Shown: positions 1-11,163, counted from the stretch's first letter. The stretch is DNA of 64,000 bases from Paraglaciecola marina (GCF_004360155.1 NZ_SAIS01000019.1:1-64000); one strand, 5' to 3'. The notes: generated from the letters alone by a model not told the origin. A program made the numbers and translations.

Positions 1-32
1 ATCCATTAGCCATTTCGGAACATAAAACTAGC

Positions 33-1166
33 ATGCAAGAAACAACAACCAGTAATCACAGCGATAAAAACTCAAGTAACGCTAGGTTAATAAATATTCC
101 TAATATTCAGTGGATATTAGTTTTAGCAGTTATCTATACCTTGTACTTTGCTCAAAGCCTTATTATTCCTCTAGTTCTAACTGTTTTAGTTGCCTTATTG
201 CTAAGCCCTTTGGTTTCACTTTTACAAAATTTCTTTATACCCCGAGCAATTTCATCTATCGCGCTTTTGGCTATGTTAGCCACTCCTTTTACCTTGGTAG
301 GAGTTGAATTAGTGGAACCCGCTCAAAGGTGGGCAAAGCTAATTCCACAATTATCTGTGCAAGTAACTAAACAGGTTGAGTCCATAAGCAGTGCCTTTGA
401 TGAACAAGCAAAAGCGCAACCTACTAAAAAATCGAGCATATTCGATTGGTTTTCAAATAGTAAAACTTCAAGACCTACAGAAAAAAAATCGGCAACTGTA
501 GTCACAGATCGAATAAAACAAAATGGTATGGAATTACTTGTTGATGCATTGGGTGCCGCCCCGCTATTTTTTGCACAATTACTGGCGAGTGTAATTTTAA
601 TATTGTTTTTACTGATATTTGGGCCTGGACTATTTGAGGCTTTCGTCAAAGAAATGCCAACACCAGAGCAGCAGAAAAAGGCTAAACGTTTAGTCACCAT
701 GACTCAAAAGCAACTTTCCAAATATATCATCACAGTGAGTGTCATTAATTTAGGTTTAGGCTTAACAACTGCCTGTGCTCTGCATTTCATAGGTTTAGAA
801 GATGCATTGTTGTGGGGGGTCATAGTGGGGCTGCTTAATTTTATTCCCTATGCTGGGTCTGTGATTGGTTTAGTCATTCTCTCTTTAGCTGGAGTTGTAC
901 AATATGGAGTAACCCTTGCTGTATTGTTTCCGGTAGGGGCTTACCTTGTATTAAATTTATTAGAGTCACAATTTATCACCCCAACCGTTATGGGTAAACA
1001 TATGCTAATAAACCCCTTAGTTATTATGGTGTGGTTATTAATATGTGGATGGATATGGGGGTTAGTTGGGGTACTTCTATCCGTCCCGATTTTGGTATGT
1101 ATTAAGCTAGTATTGTCGGAACTTAATATTTGGAAGAATTGGTTGCGTATCATTGAAGCGGCTTGA
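33..1166 (+). CDS. AI-2E family transporter (PerM/YdiK-like permease)
   Basis: A 377-residue polytopic inner-membrane protein. Hydrophobic segments lie at about residues 25-65 and 70-90, a polar loop at about 110-165, then four or more membrane spans with the family-typical central 'LLNFIPYAGSVIG' and C-terminal 'GLVGVLLSVPI' stretches. This order and length fit the AI-2E/PerM family. Members are proposed exporters or permeases, some as Na+/H+ antiporters; the substrate here cannot be read from sequence. It is a single gene, followed by a strong hairpin at 1198-1228 that separates it from the convergent CBS gene. The family call is firm; function is inferred only. Confidence 0.85.
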   Translation: MQETTTSNHSDKNSSNARLINIPNIQWILVLAVIYTLYFAQSLIIPLVLTVLVALLLSPLVSLLQNFFIPRAISSIALLAMLATPFTLVGVELVEPAQRWAKLIPQLSVQVTKQVESISSAFDEQAKAQPTKKSSIFDWFSNSKTSRPTEKKSATVVTDRIKQNGMELLVDALGAAPLFFAQLLASVILILFLLIFGPGLFEAFVKEMPTPEQQKKAKRLVTMTQKQLSKYIITVSVINLGLGLTTACALHFIGLEDALLWGVIVGLLNFIPYAGSVIGLVILSLAGVVQYGVTLAVLFPVGAYLVLNLLESQFITPTVMGKHMLINPLVIMVWLLICGWIWGLVGVLLSVPILVCIKLVLSELNIWKNWLRIIEAA

Positions 1167-1197
1167 TAACTGAAACCTTACGTCCTTAAGAAACACT

Positions 1198-1228
1198 GCC
1201 ATGCCCTAGCTTGAGTCTAGGGCATGGC
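1198..1228. terminator. bidirectional terminator hairpin between convergent genes
   Basis: A perfect 12-bp stem (GCCATGCCCTAG and its complement) closes a 7-nt loop, followed by AT-rich sequence. It lies between the permease stop and the stop of the convergent CBS gene, where a shared terminator is expected. The T-tract is weak, so termination strength is uncertain. Confidence 0.6.
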
Positions 1229-1235
1229 TAAATAT

Positions 1236-1811
1236 TTACCTACCTGCCACGGCTAGCATTACATCTTTAAAGTTTTTAGGCTTAGGTGTAATTTGAATAG
1301 GCATGTGTAGCGTTTTGGCTATATCAATAGCTGAGATCATACCGATAATTTCTTTACTCACGCCAGAAACGACTAACAAGTATAAGGTCCCCACTTCTTC
1401 CATGGTTTCTAGCACATCACCTATAGTCGAAGTCATAACACTTTGTAATTGTAAACCAGTACATCCTGCTTTGGGTGTCATTAGGTGAGCTACGGTTAAC
1501 TCACTTCTAGGTACACCTAATTGGTTAGCTGTACTTAAGACCCGCGAACTTTGTAAATCAGCTAGTGTAACCATACCTAAAAACTGCTCTTGGTCATTTC
1601 TCACTAAAGCTTTGCTCATGTGAGTATTTTTGAGCAAGCTTGTCGCTTGCTCAACAGACATATCATCGAACAACATTAATGCTGTGTTGTTTGAAAAATT
1701 AGCCATAATTTCAATGGCTGGACTATCTAACTGTAATGGTGTGATTAAAGATTTACGGCTAATTTCATAACCATCTAAACTAGAAACAGGTAATTTTTTG
1801 TAAGTTGACAT
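1236..1811 (-). CDS. CBS-domain protein
   Basis: A 191-residue soluble protein with two CBS motifs. One lies around residues 45-105 ('MSVEQATSLLKNTHMSKALV...FLGMVTLADL'), the second around 110-175 ('VMTSTIGDVLETMEEVGTLYLLVV...IIGMISAIDIAK'). CBS pairs usually bind adenine nucleotides and sense energy status; no fused catalytic domain is visible, so this is probably a stand-alone regulatory module. An AGAGGG-type ribosome-binding site precedes the ATG at 1811. Partner unknown. Confidence 0.8.
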   Translation of the reverse strand: MSTYKKLPVSSLDGYEISRKSLITPLQLDSPAIEIMANFSNNTALMLFDDMSVEQATSLLKNTHMSKALVRNDQEQFLGMVTLADLQSSRVLSTANQLGVPRSELTVAHLMTPKAGCTGLQLQSVMTSTIGDVLETMEEVGTLYLLVVSGVSKEIIGMISAIDIAKTLHMPIQITPKPKNFKDVMLAVAGR

Positions 1812-1872
1812 AATGTGTCCCTCTTAAAACTAAAAAAAGAATATAAAATTTATAAATTTCAATAACTTAATT

Positions 1873-2190
1873 TTAATTTAAAGGTGGAGCACGGGCCTCG
1901 GTGAAGTGATGATTCTGGAAGACACTTGAATCAAAGGTATATATAACCGCTTTATTTTCAACAATATCAAAGTCGACATTATTGTCATAATATAAAGATG
2001 GGTCTGACGAGTCGTTATCATCTAGCCCAACTTCGACACTATTAAACTCAAGATTTACTACACCAGCAATCGCGCTTGTGTGTGTCTCGTTTATTGCAAA
2101 ACTTTTAGTAGAAAAAAGACAAATCAAACACATCACTAAAACGCTATATAGCGACTTATGTATGTATGAATTTTCTTTTAAGTTTTCCAT
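1873..2190 (-). CDS. small exported protein, unknown
   Basis: A 105-residue protein whose residues 12-33 form a hydrophobic signal or anchor segment ending in 'SFA', followed by an acidic, mainly polar stretch ('VGLDDNDSSDP') and the C-terminus 'ARAPPLN'. No family recognised. An ATG with plausible coding bias and a signal-like N-terminus support a real gene, probably periplasmic. It is monocistronic, upstream of the CBS gene on the same strand, with 60 bp between them. Confidence 0.5.
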   Translation of the reverse strand: MENLKENSYIHKSLYSVLVMCLICLFSTKSFAINETHTSAIAGVVNLEFNSVEVGLDDNDSSDPSLYYDNNVDFDIVENKAVIYTFDSSVFQNHHFTEARAPPLN

Positions 2191-2607
2191 GGGTTTAATG
2201 TTTAATTATCTTGTTGTTAAAAGTTACGACACAGAAACTAATTATAAGTTTCAATTATTTTGAGTCAGTAAATCGGGGAACAGCAACTAGCGAACTTTAC
2301 AGTGAAATAAACAACTCTATTTATACACCACTGGCAATTAAAGAATTTTAATACTGTTGCTCTACATTTCATTAGAGCTTTCATAAAAGGAGCTCATATT
2401 CAAATTCTATCTTTCCCTTACTAAATCTAGCTTTATTGATCTAAGCCAGGCTAACACTCTGGCTATTACTGACTAAGTATTATCGCTATTTGTTAAATGG
2501 TGTGTCAAAAGGCTGGTTACTACATCTGTTGTAACATTAATACACGCTAAATTACATATTTAGCTGCCATCATTTGACGCATAAACAAACTAACTGGAAT
2601 ATTCGAT
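2191..2607. other. intergenic region, no gene seen
   Basis: About 415 bp between the divergent small exported gene and the Sel1-repeat gene. It must hold both promoters. A short AGCCAG/CTGGCT hairpin is visible near 2444-2464. I see no RNA gene, recognisable operator or coding remnant. Confidence 0.4.
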
Positions 2608-3099
2608 ATGAAATCATTAATTTTCATAACCATACTTACTTGTGTTTTAAGTAGTATGTCACCTGAGGCAGCTACAACAAGGCAAGACGTATTCAAATTT
2701 GATCAAGCAACTAGAATAGGAGCCACCGCAGTTAGAAACAAGAATTATGACAAAGCTTTTAAACATCTTGAGGAAGCTTCAAAACTTGGAGATAAAGTAT
2801 CTCAGTACACTCTAGCTTTATTATATATGGAAGGGTTAGGTGTTGAACAAGATTATGGAAAAGCTTACTTATGGCTCAATGTCGCATCAGAAGCTAAAGA
2901 AAAAAAATGGCGTAATGCAAGGGATCAAATTAAAAATGCAATGTCTAAAGAACAACGCGCTGCTTTTCAGCCTTTAGTTGATGAGTATATCGAAAAATAT
3001 GGAGCTTTTACCCAAGGTGTTATTTGTTTTAAACAAACCGTTGAAGCAAGCAAACGCAAAGTTATGAAGTGTTCCAAAGAAATTAAGTCTGGGCGCTAA
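2608..3099 (+). CDS. Sel1-repeat (TPR-like) exported protein
   Basis: A 163-residue protein with an N-terminal signal peptide (hydrophobic residues 4-20, cleavage near 'SPEAA'). Residues 50-95 contain a Sel1-like repeat: 'DKAFKHLEEASKLGDKVSQY' followed by 'LALLYMEGLGVEQDYGKAY'. Sel1 repeats mediate protein-protein contacts, here most likely in the periplasm. The tail carries two Cys residues ('VICF' and 'MKCSK') that could pair. Only one to two repeats are present, so this is a short member. Partner not evident. Confidence 0.7.
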   Translation: MKSLIFITILTCVLSSMSPEAATTRQDVFKFDQATRIGATAVRNKNYDKAFKHLEEASKLGDKVSQYTLALLYMEGLGVEQDYGKAYLWLNVASEAKEKKWRNARDQIKNAMSKEQRAAFQPLVDEYIEKYGAFTQGVICFKQTVEASKRKVMKCSKEIKSGR

Positions 3100-3116
3100 A
3101 AATTTCATGTTACAGA

Positions 3117-3148
3117 AAGGAATCAAATAAATTCCCCCTTGATTCCTT
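3117..3148 (+). terminator. hairpin after Sel1-repeat gene
   Basis: A perfect 10-bp inverted repeat (AAGGAATCAA / TTGATTCCTT) with a 12-nt loop begins 17 bp after the stop codon. There is no U-tract, so it may be a processing or stability hairpin rather than an intrinsic terminator. Confidence 0.4.
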
Positions 3149-3366
3149 ACATAACCTCAACTTTGGATAAGCTAAATTGAAAGTTAATTTTTTAAAATCC
3201 ATGCTGTTACATAACACTCAACTTGGCAAAACCTTAAACGTAGAGGCAAGAACAGAAATATTGTTCCCATAAGGCCTTATAAATATTTTCTATCCATCTA
3301 GAGCAGCCCATATAAGTACGAAATGAGCCGTCTTATTGGTGTGGCCGGTACTGAGCTTACCCAATT

Positions 3367-4251
3367 TTACCTACCAGCCACCTTTTCTTGGCTTTCCCAT
3401 AAGCGCCAAACCATTCCAGCACCAAATGAATAGGTATTATTGTCTATAAATAATGGGCTATCTTCGTTAGCGGCACCATTATGTATTGAAGAACTCACAC
3501 CCAAAAATACTCTAATGTTTTCTGTGGCGTTAAAAGAAACGTTTAACAAGATTCGAGTACCTAAATATCCAGCCTTAGCATCGTAAGCACTTCGCTGTGC
3601 AGTTACGAACTCTTGATTAACCTGATAAAAATAATCATGTAATTTTTCACTAGCCCAAGTAGGTGAAAGGCTAATTGATAACGCGGTTTTTTCGCTAAGC
3701 CAGCCTCTTTGTCTATACCTTAACTCTGGCTGAAACACATATCCTCTATGATCAATTCCAGAAAAGTCAGTAGAAAATACCGCACGGGTTTGCAGATTAA
3801 GAAACAACTCTCCTTTACCGTGATCGTCAAATTCAAACTTTGATAAACGCAGTCTCAATTGCGGACCAAGTTCAAAATTAAAGTCTAAGTCCGGCATACC
3901 GGCTCGTGCTTCATTATCGTCTGAATTTGCCCCAAATGATGCTGCCAAAGAAAGATCTAACTCATACCAACTTTTATCTACTGCCACAGCTCTGGCAATA
4001 GAGCCATCACCTATCCGTAGGGTTTTACCACGATATATAAAATAAGGTGCCGGTACCACATTGGTATTACTTTGATTTGACGCTGGATACTCAGGCGCAT
4101 TAAATACACCTAAAAATGTACCAGCCTCCCATACAGGACGCATGTCATCCTCTAAAGTGATTTCTTCTTGAGCGATAGTTTCTAAGGATAAAACCATTAA
4201 AATTAATAATAGATAGCGAACATTAACTTTCATTATTTTTCTTATTTTCAA
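3367..4251 (-). CDS. MipA/OmpV family outer-membrane protein
   Basis: A 294-residue protein with an N-terminal signal peptide ('LLLILMVLSLETIAQ') and alternating amphipathic strands ending in 'FGAGMVWRLW', as expected of a small outer-membrane barrel. The motif region 'WEAGTFLGVFNAPEYPAS...PAPYFIYRGKTLRIGDG' is characteristic of MipA/OmpV scaffolding proteins. Family members are linked to peptidoglycan-synthesis complexes or to osmolarity and antibiotic responses; the role here is inferred from family only. Monocistronic; divergent from groES. Confidence 0.8.
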   Translation of the reverse strand: MKIRKIMKVNVRYLLLILMVLSLETIAQEEITLEDDMRPVWEAGTFLGVFNAPEYPASNQSNTNVVPAPYFIYRGKTLRIGDGSIARAVAVDKSWYELDLSLAASFGANSDDNEARAGMPDLDFNFELGPQLRLRLSKFEFDDHGKGELFLNLQTRAVFSTDFSGIDHRGYVFQPELRYRQRGWLSEKTALSISLSPTWASEKLHDYFYQVNQEFVTAQRSAYDAKAGYLGTRILLNVSFNATENIRVFLGVSSSIHNGAANEDSPLFIDNNTYSFGAGMVWRLWESQEKVAGR

Positions 4252-4391
4252 AATTATGTTTTCAACAAAGGGAGTCGTTCATTGTAACGTTAAAACAATT
4301 ATCTTAGTAACGAAGACGCTGCAGTAAATTGATTTTGCTTTGTTATAACAAAAATAAACAGCAAATTTTCTAACAAATTTCTTTCAATACC

Positions 4392-4419
4392 CTTGATCTC
4401 AAATCTGTAAACCCCATCT
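4392..4419 (+). promoter_or_regulatory. sigma-32 heat-shock promoter of groESL
   Basis: A CTTGAT -35 element at 4392-4397 is followed after 14 nt by CCCCATCT at 4412-4419. This matches the RpoH -10 consensus CCCCATNT exactly and the -35 CTTGAA in five of six bases. It lies about 120 bp upstream of the groES start. No CIRCE inverted repeat is visible, so control by RpoH rather than HrcA is inferred. Confidence 0.85.
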
Positions 4420-4542
4420 CTGGACGCAGAACACAGTTCTATTAAAAGAATTCTGGGTTGTCACAAATTAGGCAACGCAAAAACCGCCTAATACGATTAG
4501 GCACTAATAATATTAACATTGGAATTTTCAGGAGATTTGAAA

Positions 4543-4833
4543 ATGGCAATTCGTCCTTTAAACGATCGTGTGATCGTTAAGCGTCAGGAACAAGAAAGCA
4601 AATCTGCAGGTGGCATTGTATTAACAGGCTCTGCAGCAGAAAAGTCTACTCGCGGCGAAGTCGTTGCAGTAGGTAATGGCCGTGTATTAGACAATGGCGA
4701 AGTTAAAGCTGTTGACGTTAAAATCGGCGATATCGTTATTTTTAACGATGGATATGGCGTTAAAACTGAAAAGTTAGACGGCGAAGAAGTGCTTATCCTT
4801 GGCGAAAGCGACATCTTAGCAGTAGTCGAATAA
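4543..4833 (+). CDS. groES: co-chaperonin GroES
   Basis: A 96-residue GroES with canonical start '[16 protein letters not shown]' and mobile loop '[14 protein letters not shown]' near residues 22-35. It caps the GroEL cavity and drives ATP-dependent folding in the cytoplasm. The ATG at 4543, preceded by AGGAGA, is chosen over an upstream in-frame TTG at 4519 because the family begins exactly here. groEL follows after 38 bp; both are served by the sigma-32 promoter upstream. Confidence 0.98.
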   Translation: MAIRPLNDRVIVKRQEQESKSAGGIVLTGSAAEKSTRGEVVAVGNGRVLDNGEVKAVDVKIGDIVIFNDGYGVKTEKLDGEEVLILGESDILAVVE

Positions 4834-4847
4834 ACCCAATCCATTAA

Positions 4848-6524
<1,677 letters not shown>

Positions 6525-6572
6525 TTGCATCGCCGTGCATAACATTGCATAAGCTTGCAATGTAAACGCTTT

Positions 6573-6606
6573 AAAGCCCGCAGATTTTATGATCTCCGGG
6601 CTTTTT
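6573..6606 (+). terminator. intrinsic terminator of groESL
   Basis: The stem AAAGCCCG-CAGAT pairs with ATCT-CCGGGCTTT with a single internal mismatch, followed by a T-rich run (CTTTTTCTTT). It stands 48 bp after the groEL stop. Confidence 0.85.
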
Positions 6607-6724
6607 CTTTGCTATATTCGCTGGCAAACAAAAAGCCTTGATATGGCTATCATGGTTTTAATTAAAGTATGTAAAATTTTTTAGTGGTTTGTCATACAAA
6701 GCCTAATAACTTTTCTGTACTCCA

Positions 6725-7669
6725 TTAGATAGCCAATTTTTCCTGGAATTCGTCATTCGGTATTTTTAGAACTTCAACTGCTATGTTTTGCATGGCCTTA
6801 TAGTGATCTTTCATTTTTTCATCTACATTCAGATAATTGAAATTTTGATGGCGCCAAAAAGCAGTCGCTGCTGCTCCATAGGCGGTAAATGCTTGGAGTG
6901 CTTTAACTTCGCAGTCTGCTAATGTGATACTTTTCTGATAGCCTGTTAACAGCGCTTTTGCCTTTTCGAATGACAATCCAGCTGCACCACAGCAAGTGCC
7001 AACCATTATCATACCAAGATCAAATACGCGGTAATAATAAGTCGCTTCTTCAAAATCCATTATCGTCGCCGTATCTCCATCTTTACTCACAATAATGTTA
7101 TCTGAAAATATATCACTGTGGATCATCGCATAAGGTAAGTCCTCACTTATGAAGCTTTCAATGTAGGCTTGTGTTTCTTTTAACCAACTAAAAAAATCAC
7201 TTTCGGGAGCATAAACTTTTATTTCGTCATATTTCTCTACGCCATAACTTAACGTTTTTGGTAAGTAATCAGGTGCTGGTAATAAATGTAATGAAGCTAA
7301 TTGTTCACCTAACGAAGTCAACAAGGGCAAAGATAAATCATCAACTATGTCACCATCAAGATACTCTTTGACCATAATTGGCTTAGCGTTCCACGAGGAA
7401 ATAACTTCGTTTTCTGTGGTTTTTACTATTTTCGAAGTAGGAAAATTATTATCTTCCAAGTACTCAAGTAAGCTTGCTAATTTACTCGCTTCGTCTGATG
7501 ATTTTTGCTCAGAAATAGTTAGTACATAATCTTTATTCGATGTTTTTACTAAATAGTTAGAATTTGCTGAACCACCACTTAATAATCGAAAAGAGTTGAT
7601 AGTTTGAATGCCATAAGTGGACAAAATATCAACTACACTTTTGTGTGTTAAATCGCTGTTATCACTCAT
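6725..7669 (-). CDS. homoserine kinase type II-like phosphotransferase (APH fold)
   Basis: A 314-residue kinase of the aminoglycoside-phosphotransferase/choline-kinase fold. The catalytic loop reads 'HSDIFSDN' (HxDxxxxN) and the metal-binding motif is 'IMDFEEA'. The N-terminal 'LLSGGSANSNYLVKT' matches the nucleotide loop of type II homoserine kinases. Its start overlaps the stop of the upstream threonine-synthase-like gene by 4 bp (translational coupling), so the two probably share phosphohomoserine as a common intermediate. Because the whole cluster is odd (see findings), another hydroxy-amino-acid substrate is possible. Confidence 0.7.
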   Translation of the reverse strand: MSDNSDLTHKSVVDILSTYGIQTINSFRLLSGGSANSNYLVKTSNKDYVLTISEQKSSDEASKLASLLEYLEDNNFPTSKIVKTTENEVISSWNAKPIMVKEYLDGDIVDDLSLPLLTSLGEQLASLHLLPAPDYLPKTLSYGVEKYDEIKVYAPESDFFSWLKETQAYIESFISEDLPYAMIHSDIFSDNIIVSKDGDTATIMDFEEATYYYRVFDLGMIMVGTCCGAAGLSFEKAKALLTGYQKSITLADCEVKALQAFTAYGAAATAFWRHQNFNYLNVDEKMKDHYKAMQNIAVEVLKIPNDEFQEKLAI

Positions 7670-9114
7670 TTGTTCACCAAATCCCAGTTAGCTTCCATTG
7701 CTTGTATTAATGCAGACTCTAAGTGTTTGTTGTCACATAAATACACTTTTTCGCACTGTAATTTTTGTGCTTCAATACTTGGATGTTGAGCAGCTATAGG
7801 CAAGTTTTGAGTTTTTAAAGCATCACCAATTGCTACTGGGAATTTAGATGGATGTGCTGTGGCAAAACAGATCGTTTTTTCACCACTTAATGTATCTTTG
7901 TAAACATCAGTCGCACAAACGCTCACTGCCCCATGAGGGTCCAATAAATACTCTTCGTCATGATAAATTTGCGCTATTAGGTCAAGTGTTTCTTGATCTT
8001 TAGCTCTGTATGATAAAAAACCACTGCTATAGTTTTTATAGGTTTGTTTATCGAAAGTCACCGTACCTCTTGTTTGGAATTCGTTGAGCCAAACTTTAAT
8101 TTTCCCTGCATCTTGATCAACACAAAAATACAAATAACGCCAAAAATTAAATGGTATAAGAATATCGATAGCTGATGAAGGAGTTTCAACATACTCCTCT
8201 TTAGAGAATTTACCTTCAGAAAATATGCGATGTAAACAAGCATTTTCGTTATTAGCAACGATGATCTTACTTATAGGAAGTCCCATTTTTCGAGCTAACG
8301 AGCCTGCACATACATTGCCAAAACCACCGGATGGTACTGACATATTAATTTTTTCCCCTGGCTTATCAATAACGTGAAAATAGCCATAAAAATAGTGAAC
8401 GGTTTGCATCATTATCCGCCCCCAATTAATGGAATTTACGCTGCCAAGTTTTATCTTGTTCTTAAAAGATTTATTAGCATATAGCTTAGCAATGACCTCA
8501 TCCAAATCATCACTACCCTCAGGGCAATTAGCAACGCCCACAGGATGAATATTAGCGTGCGGTAGACAGGTCATTTGGCGTTCTTGCTCTTCAGTGATTT
8601 TGTCTTTGGGGTAGAGGATCCAAGCGTCAAGATTCGACTTGCCTGCACTAAAATAAGCGGTAGCTGGGCCAGTATCACCTGTTGTAGCAACAATTAAGGA
8701 CAAACGTTCGTTTTTACGTTGTAAAAAGAAATTGACTAAATTAACAAGAAAAGCCAAACCTACATCTTTAAAAGAGATAGTTGGACCATGGAACAACTCC
8801 ATCACATAAGTATCTTTTCGAGATTTAAGTTGATGTATTGGAATGATTTCTTTATGTTCAAAATCTGCATAAGCGGTGTTTAACACTTGCTTTAATTCAG
8901 CAGCAGACATAATAGAGCGATCTATAAATAGCGATAAAACTTCAAAGGCTAGTTCGACGTAACTTAACGATTTCCATTGCTCTAACTGTTGAGGGCTAAC
9001 TTGAGGTAAAGCAGTTGGGACATAGAGGCCACCGTCAATAGCAAAACCATCTAAAATTGCAGTTTCAAAATTTACTGGTTTGCCACCACCGGTATTACTT
9101 ACATATTCCAACAT
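7666..9114 (-). CDS. threonine synthase family PLP enzyme
   Basis: A 482-residue PLP-dependent fold-type II enzyme of the long threonine-synthase type. The PLP lysine lies in 'ISFKDVGLA', the phosphate-binding loop is 'SGGFGNV', and 'ATTGDTGPAT' is the substrate region. Threonine synthases convert O-phosphohomoserine to threonine; the closely related THNSL2 type degrades it to 2-oxobutyrate. Which applies here cannot be decided from sequence. An AGGA site precedes the ATG. It sits between the OCD-family gene and the kinase in a minus-strand cluster with an Lrp-type regulator, not in a thrABC operon. Confidence 0.85.
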   Translation of the reverse strand: MLEYVSNTGGGKPVNFETAILDGFAIDGGLYVPTALPQVSPQQLEQWKSLSYVELAFEVLSLFIDRSIMSAAELKQVLNTAYADFEHKEIIPIHQLKSRKDTYVMELFHGPTISFKDVGLAFLVNLVNFFLQRKNERLSLIVATTGDTGPATAYFSAGKSNLDAWILYPKDKITEEQERQMTCLPHANIHPVGVANCPEGSDDLDEVIAKLYANKSFKNKIKLGSVNSINWGRIMMQTVHYFYGYFHVIDKPGEKINMSVPSGGFGNVCAGSLARKMGLPISKIIVANNENACLHRIFSEGKFSKEEYVETPSSAIDILIPFNFWRYLYFCVDQDAGKIKVWLNEFQTRGTVTFDKQTYKNYSSGFLSYRAKDQETLDLIAQIYHDEEYLLDPHGAVSVCATDVYKDTLSGEKTICFATAHPSKFPVAIGDALKTQNLPIAAQHPSIEAQKLQCEKVYLCDNKHLESALIQAMEANWDLVNK

Positions 9115-9155
9115 ATTGTTTATTCCTGTATTTTTTACTATTTGTAAAACTACGA

Positions 9156-10109
9156 TTATTTGTTTAATAGAACGTTTTTATAAACCGCGCTTGCTATCAT
9201 AATGTCTTGCACTGCAACGCCAGTTAAGTCTGCAATGGTAATTTGCTGTTCGTTAGTGCGTTGGAATTTTATATCTTGAATAGCAGTGCCTAACTCAACT
9301 ACTTTTTCGGAGTTAATCGCACTGTCTTTAACTGCACGATAAACTTCCCCACGGCTATGACTTTGCGGAATACTATCTGCAATAACTAAATCTGCTTTGT
9401 TCAGTAATTCACTGGCTAATTCTTGTTTAGTTGACGTGTCTGAGCCAACAGCTGTTATGTGGGTGCCAGGTTGAATATCATCAGCATTTAACAATGCTGC
9501 TTCACTAGGTGTAGTGGTCACAATCAAATTACAGTGTGATGCAACTTCTTGAGGGCTTGACGCTATGTGAATATCATAATCGCTCCCTAGCTCTCGAACA
9601 AAGGCTTCTGCATTGCTTTTATTACGTCCCCACACCCATACTTTTTTGCATTCGGTGATTTCTTGAAGGTATTTCAACTGTAACTTCGCTTGAATACCTG
9701 TACCAATAATACCAATCGCGTTAATATTTTTTGGGGCAAAATATTTGGCCGCCAAAGCACCAGCAGCAGCGGTGCGTAAATCAGTTAAATAGCCTTCATC
9801 AAGCAGAACAGCTTTAGGAACACCGGTTTTTTGATCGAACAACAACATCATGCCCTGACAAGAAGAAAGGCCTAATTCAGGGTTTTGATAGAAGCCTGAA
9901 GCTATTTTAATGACATAAAAATCATCATTTTTGATATAGCCATACTTGATATGAGCATCACCTTTAGGACGTTCAAACAGCAATTCACCCACAGGAGGCA
10001 CTACAGTATTACCATTACTATATTGAATAAACCCTGCTTTCATTGCGTTAACAAGATCAACTTCGTTAATTATTGATTTAATCTGATCTAGATTTATCAC
10101 TGTTGTCAT
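9156..10109 (-). CDS. ornithine cyclodeaminase / mu-crystallin family oxidoreductase
   Basis: A 317-residue NAD(P)-dependent protein. The Rossmann motif 'IGIIGTGIQAKLQ' lies near residue 130, after 'LLDEGYLTDLRTAAAGALAAKYFA', the hallmark of this family. Members include ornithine cyclodeaminase, alanine dehydrogenase, ketimine reductase and the siderophore enzyme SbnB; the substrate is not resolvable here. A good AAGGA ribosome-binding site precedes the ATG. It is 41 bp upstream of the threonine-synthase-like gene, so probably co-transcribed with it. Confidence 0.85.
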   Translation of the reverse strand: MTTVINLDQIKSIINEVDLVNAMKAGFIQYSNGNTVVPPVGELLFERPKGDAHIKYGYIKNDDFYVIKIASGFYQNPELGLSSCQGMMLLFDQKTGVPKAVLLDEGYLTDLRTAAAGALAAKYFAPKNINAIGIIGTGIQAKLQLKYLQEITECKKVWVWGRNKSNAEAFVRELGSDYDIHIASSPQEVASHCNLIVTTTPSEAALLNADDIQPGTHITAVGSDTSTKQELASELLNKADLVIADSIPQSHSRGEVYRAVKDSAINSEKVVELGTAIQDIKFQRTNEQQITIADLTGVAVQDIMIASAVYKNVLLNK

Positions 10110-10348
10110 AACTTTTCCTTCTCTATTGGCAACTGGTAGTTGTCATCATGCTTTAACAACCAAGCAGATAAATAATATGGATTAATTATACTGAAGATAA
10201 GGAATAACAAGCAGAGGGAAACTAATGTTGTTGGCTGTAAAAACTTACTAATAAAAGGTATTGGCTATAAAATCATGCACAATTAACGTTTTGTGCTTTT
10301 TAAGTACGCATTAAGAATCGTTGCAACCTCTACTAAAATTAATTGTAA

Positions 10349-10795
10349 TTAGAAAGTATTAGGTAAACGTGGAGAAAAGGTTTCAGATAAAATCAATGAG
10401 GTTTCAGTTTTACAAACATTTGAAAGAGATTCTAGCAATGCATCTAATTCAGACATGGTATAAACGGATACTCGAAATATATAAGCTTTTTCTCCGGTAA
10501 CATTGAAACACTCAGTAATAGCTGAGCTTGCTGTAACGGCTTTTTTGAATGCCACTTCTTTTCCTGTAATGACATTTGCTTGAACAAAGCCTGTAATCGG
10601 GTAGCCAAGTGCTTCCGAATTAGTTTTTAGGCTGTAACCTAATATAGCTTTTTGCTCTTCTAATTTCTCAATACGCTCTTTAACAGCTGGTGCGGAAAGG
10701 TGAACAAGTTTGGCTAACTCTGAAATAGTAATTCGAGAGTTTTCAAATAAGATCCTGATAATGCTTTTGTTTATTTTGTCCAAATTAATCTCCAT
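10349..10795 (-). CDS. Lrp/AsnC family transcriptional regulator
   Basis: A 148-residue regulator with an N-terminal helix-turn-helix ('RITISELAKLVHLSAPAVKERIEKLEEQKAI', residues about 20-50) and a C-terminal RAM amino-acid-sensing domain ('FRVSVYTMSELDALLESL'). It is on the same strand as, and 239 bp upstream of, the OCD-family gene, so it is the likely local regulator responding to an amino acid. Such Lrp-OCD neighbourhoods are typical of amino-acid or compatible-solute catabolism. Confidence 0.85.
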   Translation of the reverse strand: MEINLDKINKSIIRILFENSRITISELAKLVHLSAPAVKERIEKLEEQKAILGYSLKTNSEALGYPITGFVQANVITGKEVAFKKAVTASSAITECFNVTGEKAYIFRVSVYTMSELDALLESLSNVCKTETSLILSETFSPRLPNTF

Positions 10796-11163
10796 ACATG
10801 AGTACTATTTTATAAAATTGACGTTAATAAAAGCGTCGTTACGCACTTTAAGATATTCTGAAAGGATTTAAGTTTCTACCCTTAAGCTCCTTTGAAATTA
10901 CAGATAATAGTTTTCACTTATTGATAACTTTATCAATAAGGCTATTTGCAAAAAAATCATATTCACACAAATACATCGACTTAACAACGGCTCAACTTCT
11001 TTGAAATTTAAGGGGCGCATTGACACACTAATTACCACATTATTTATGGGTTGTTGCTTCATCTAAAATCACATTGCTCATGCGAAATAAGATAGGGGTA
11101 TAAAGTGGGGTGCTGCTTTTAAATTATTTTATTTTCTTAATATAATCAGATTGATATAGCCTA

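Noticed and set aside
4252-4542. CIRCE element before groES
   Set aside because: No TTAGCACTC-type inverted repeat found; a sigma-32 promoter explains regulation.
7666-9114. Naming this gene thrC with certainty
   Set aside because: The long threonine-synthase family includes phosphohomoserine lyases of the THNSL2 type, and the cluster context is not a thrABC operon.
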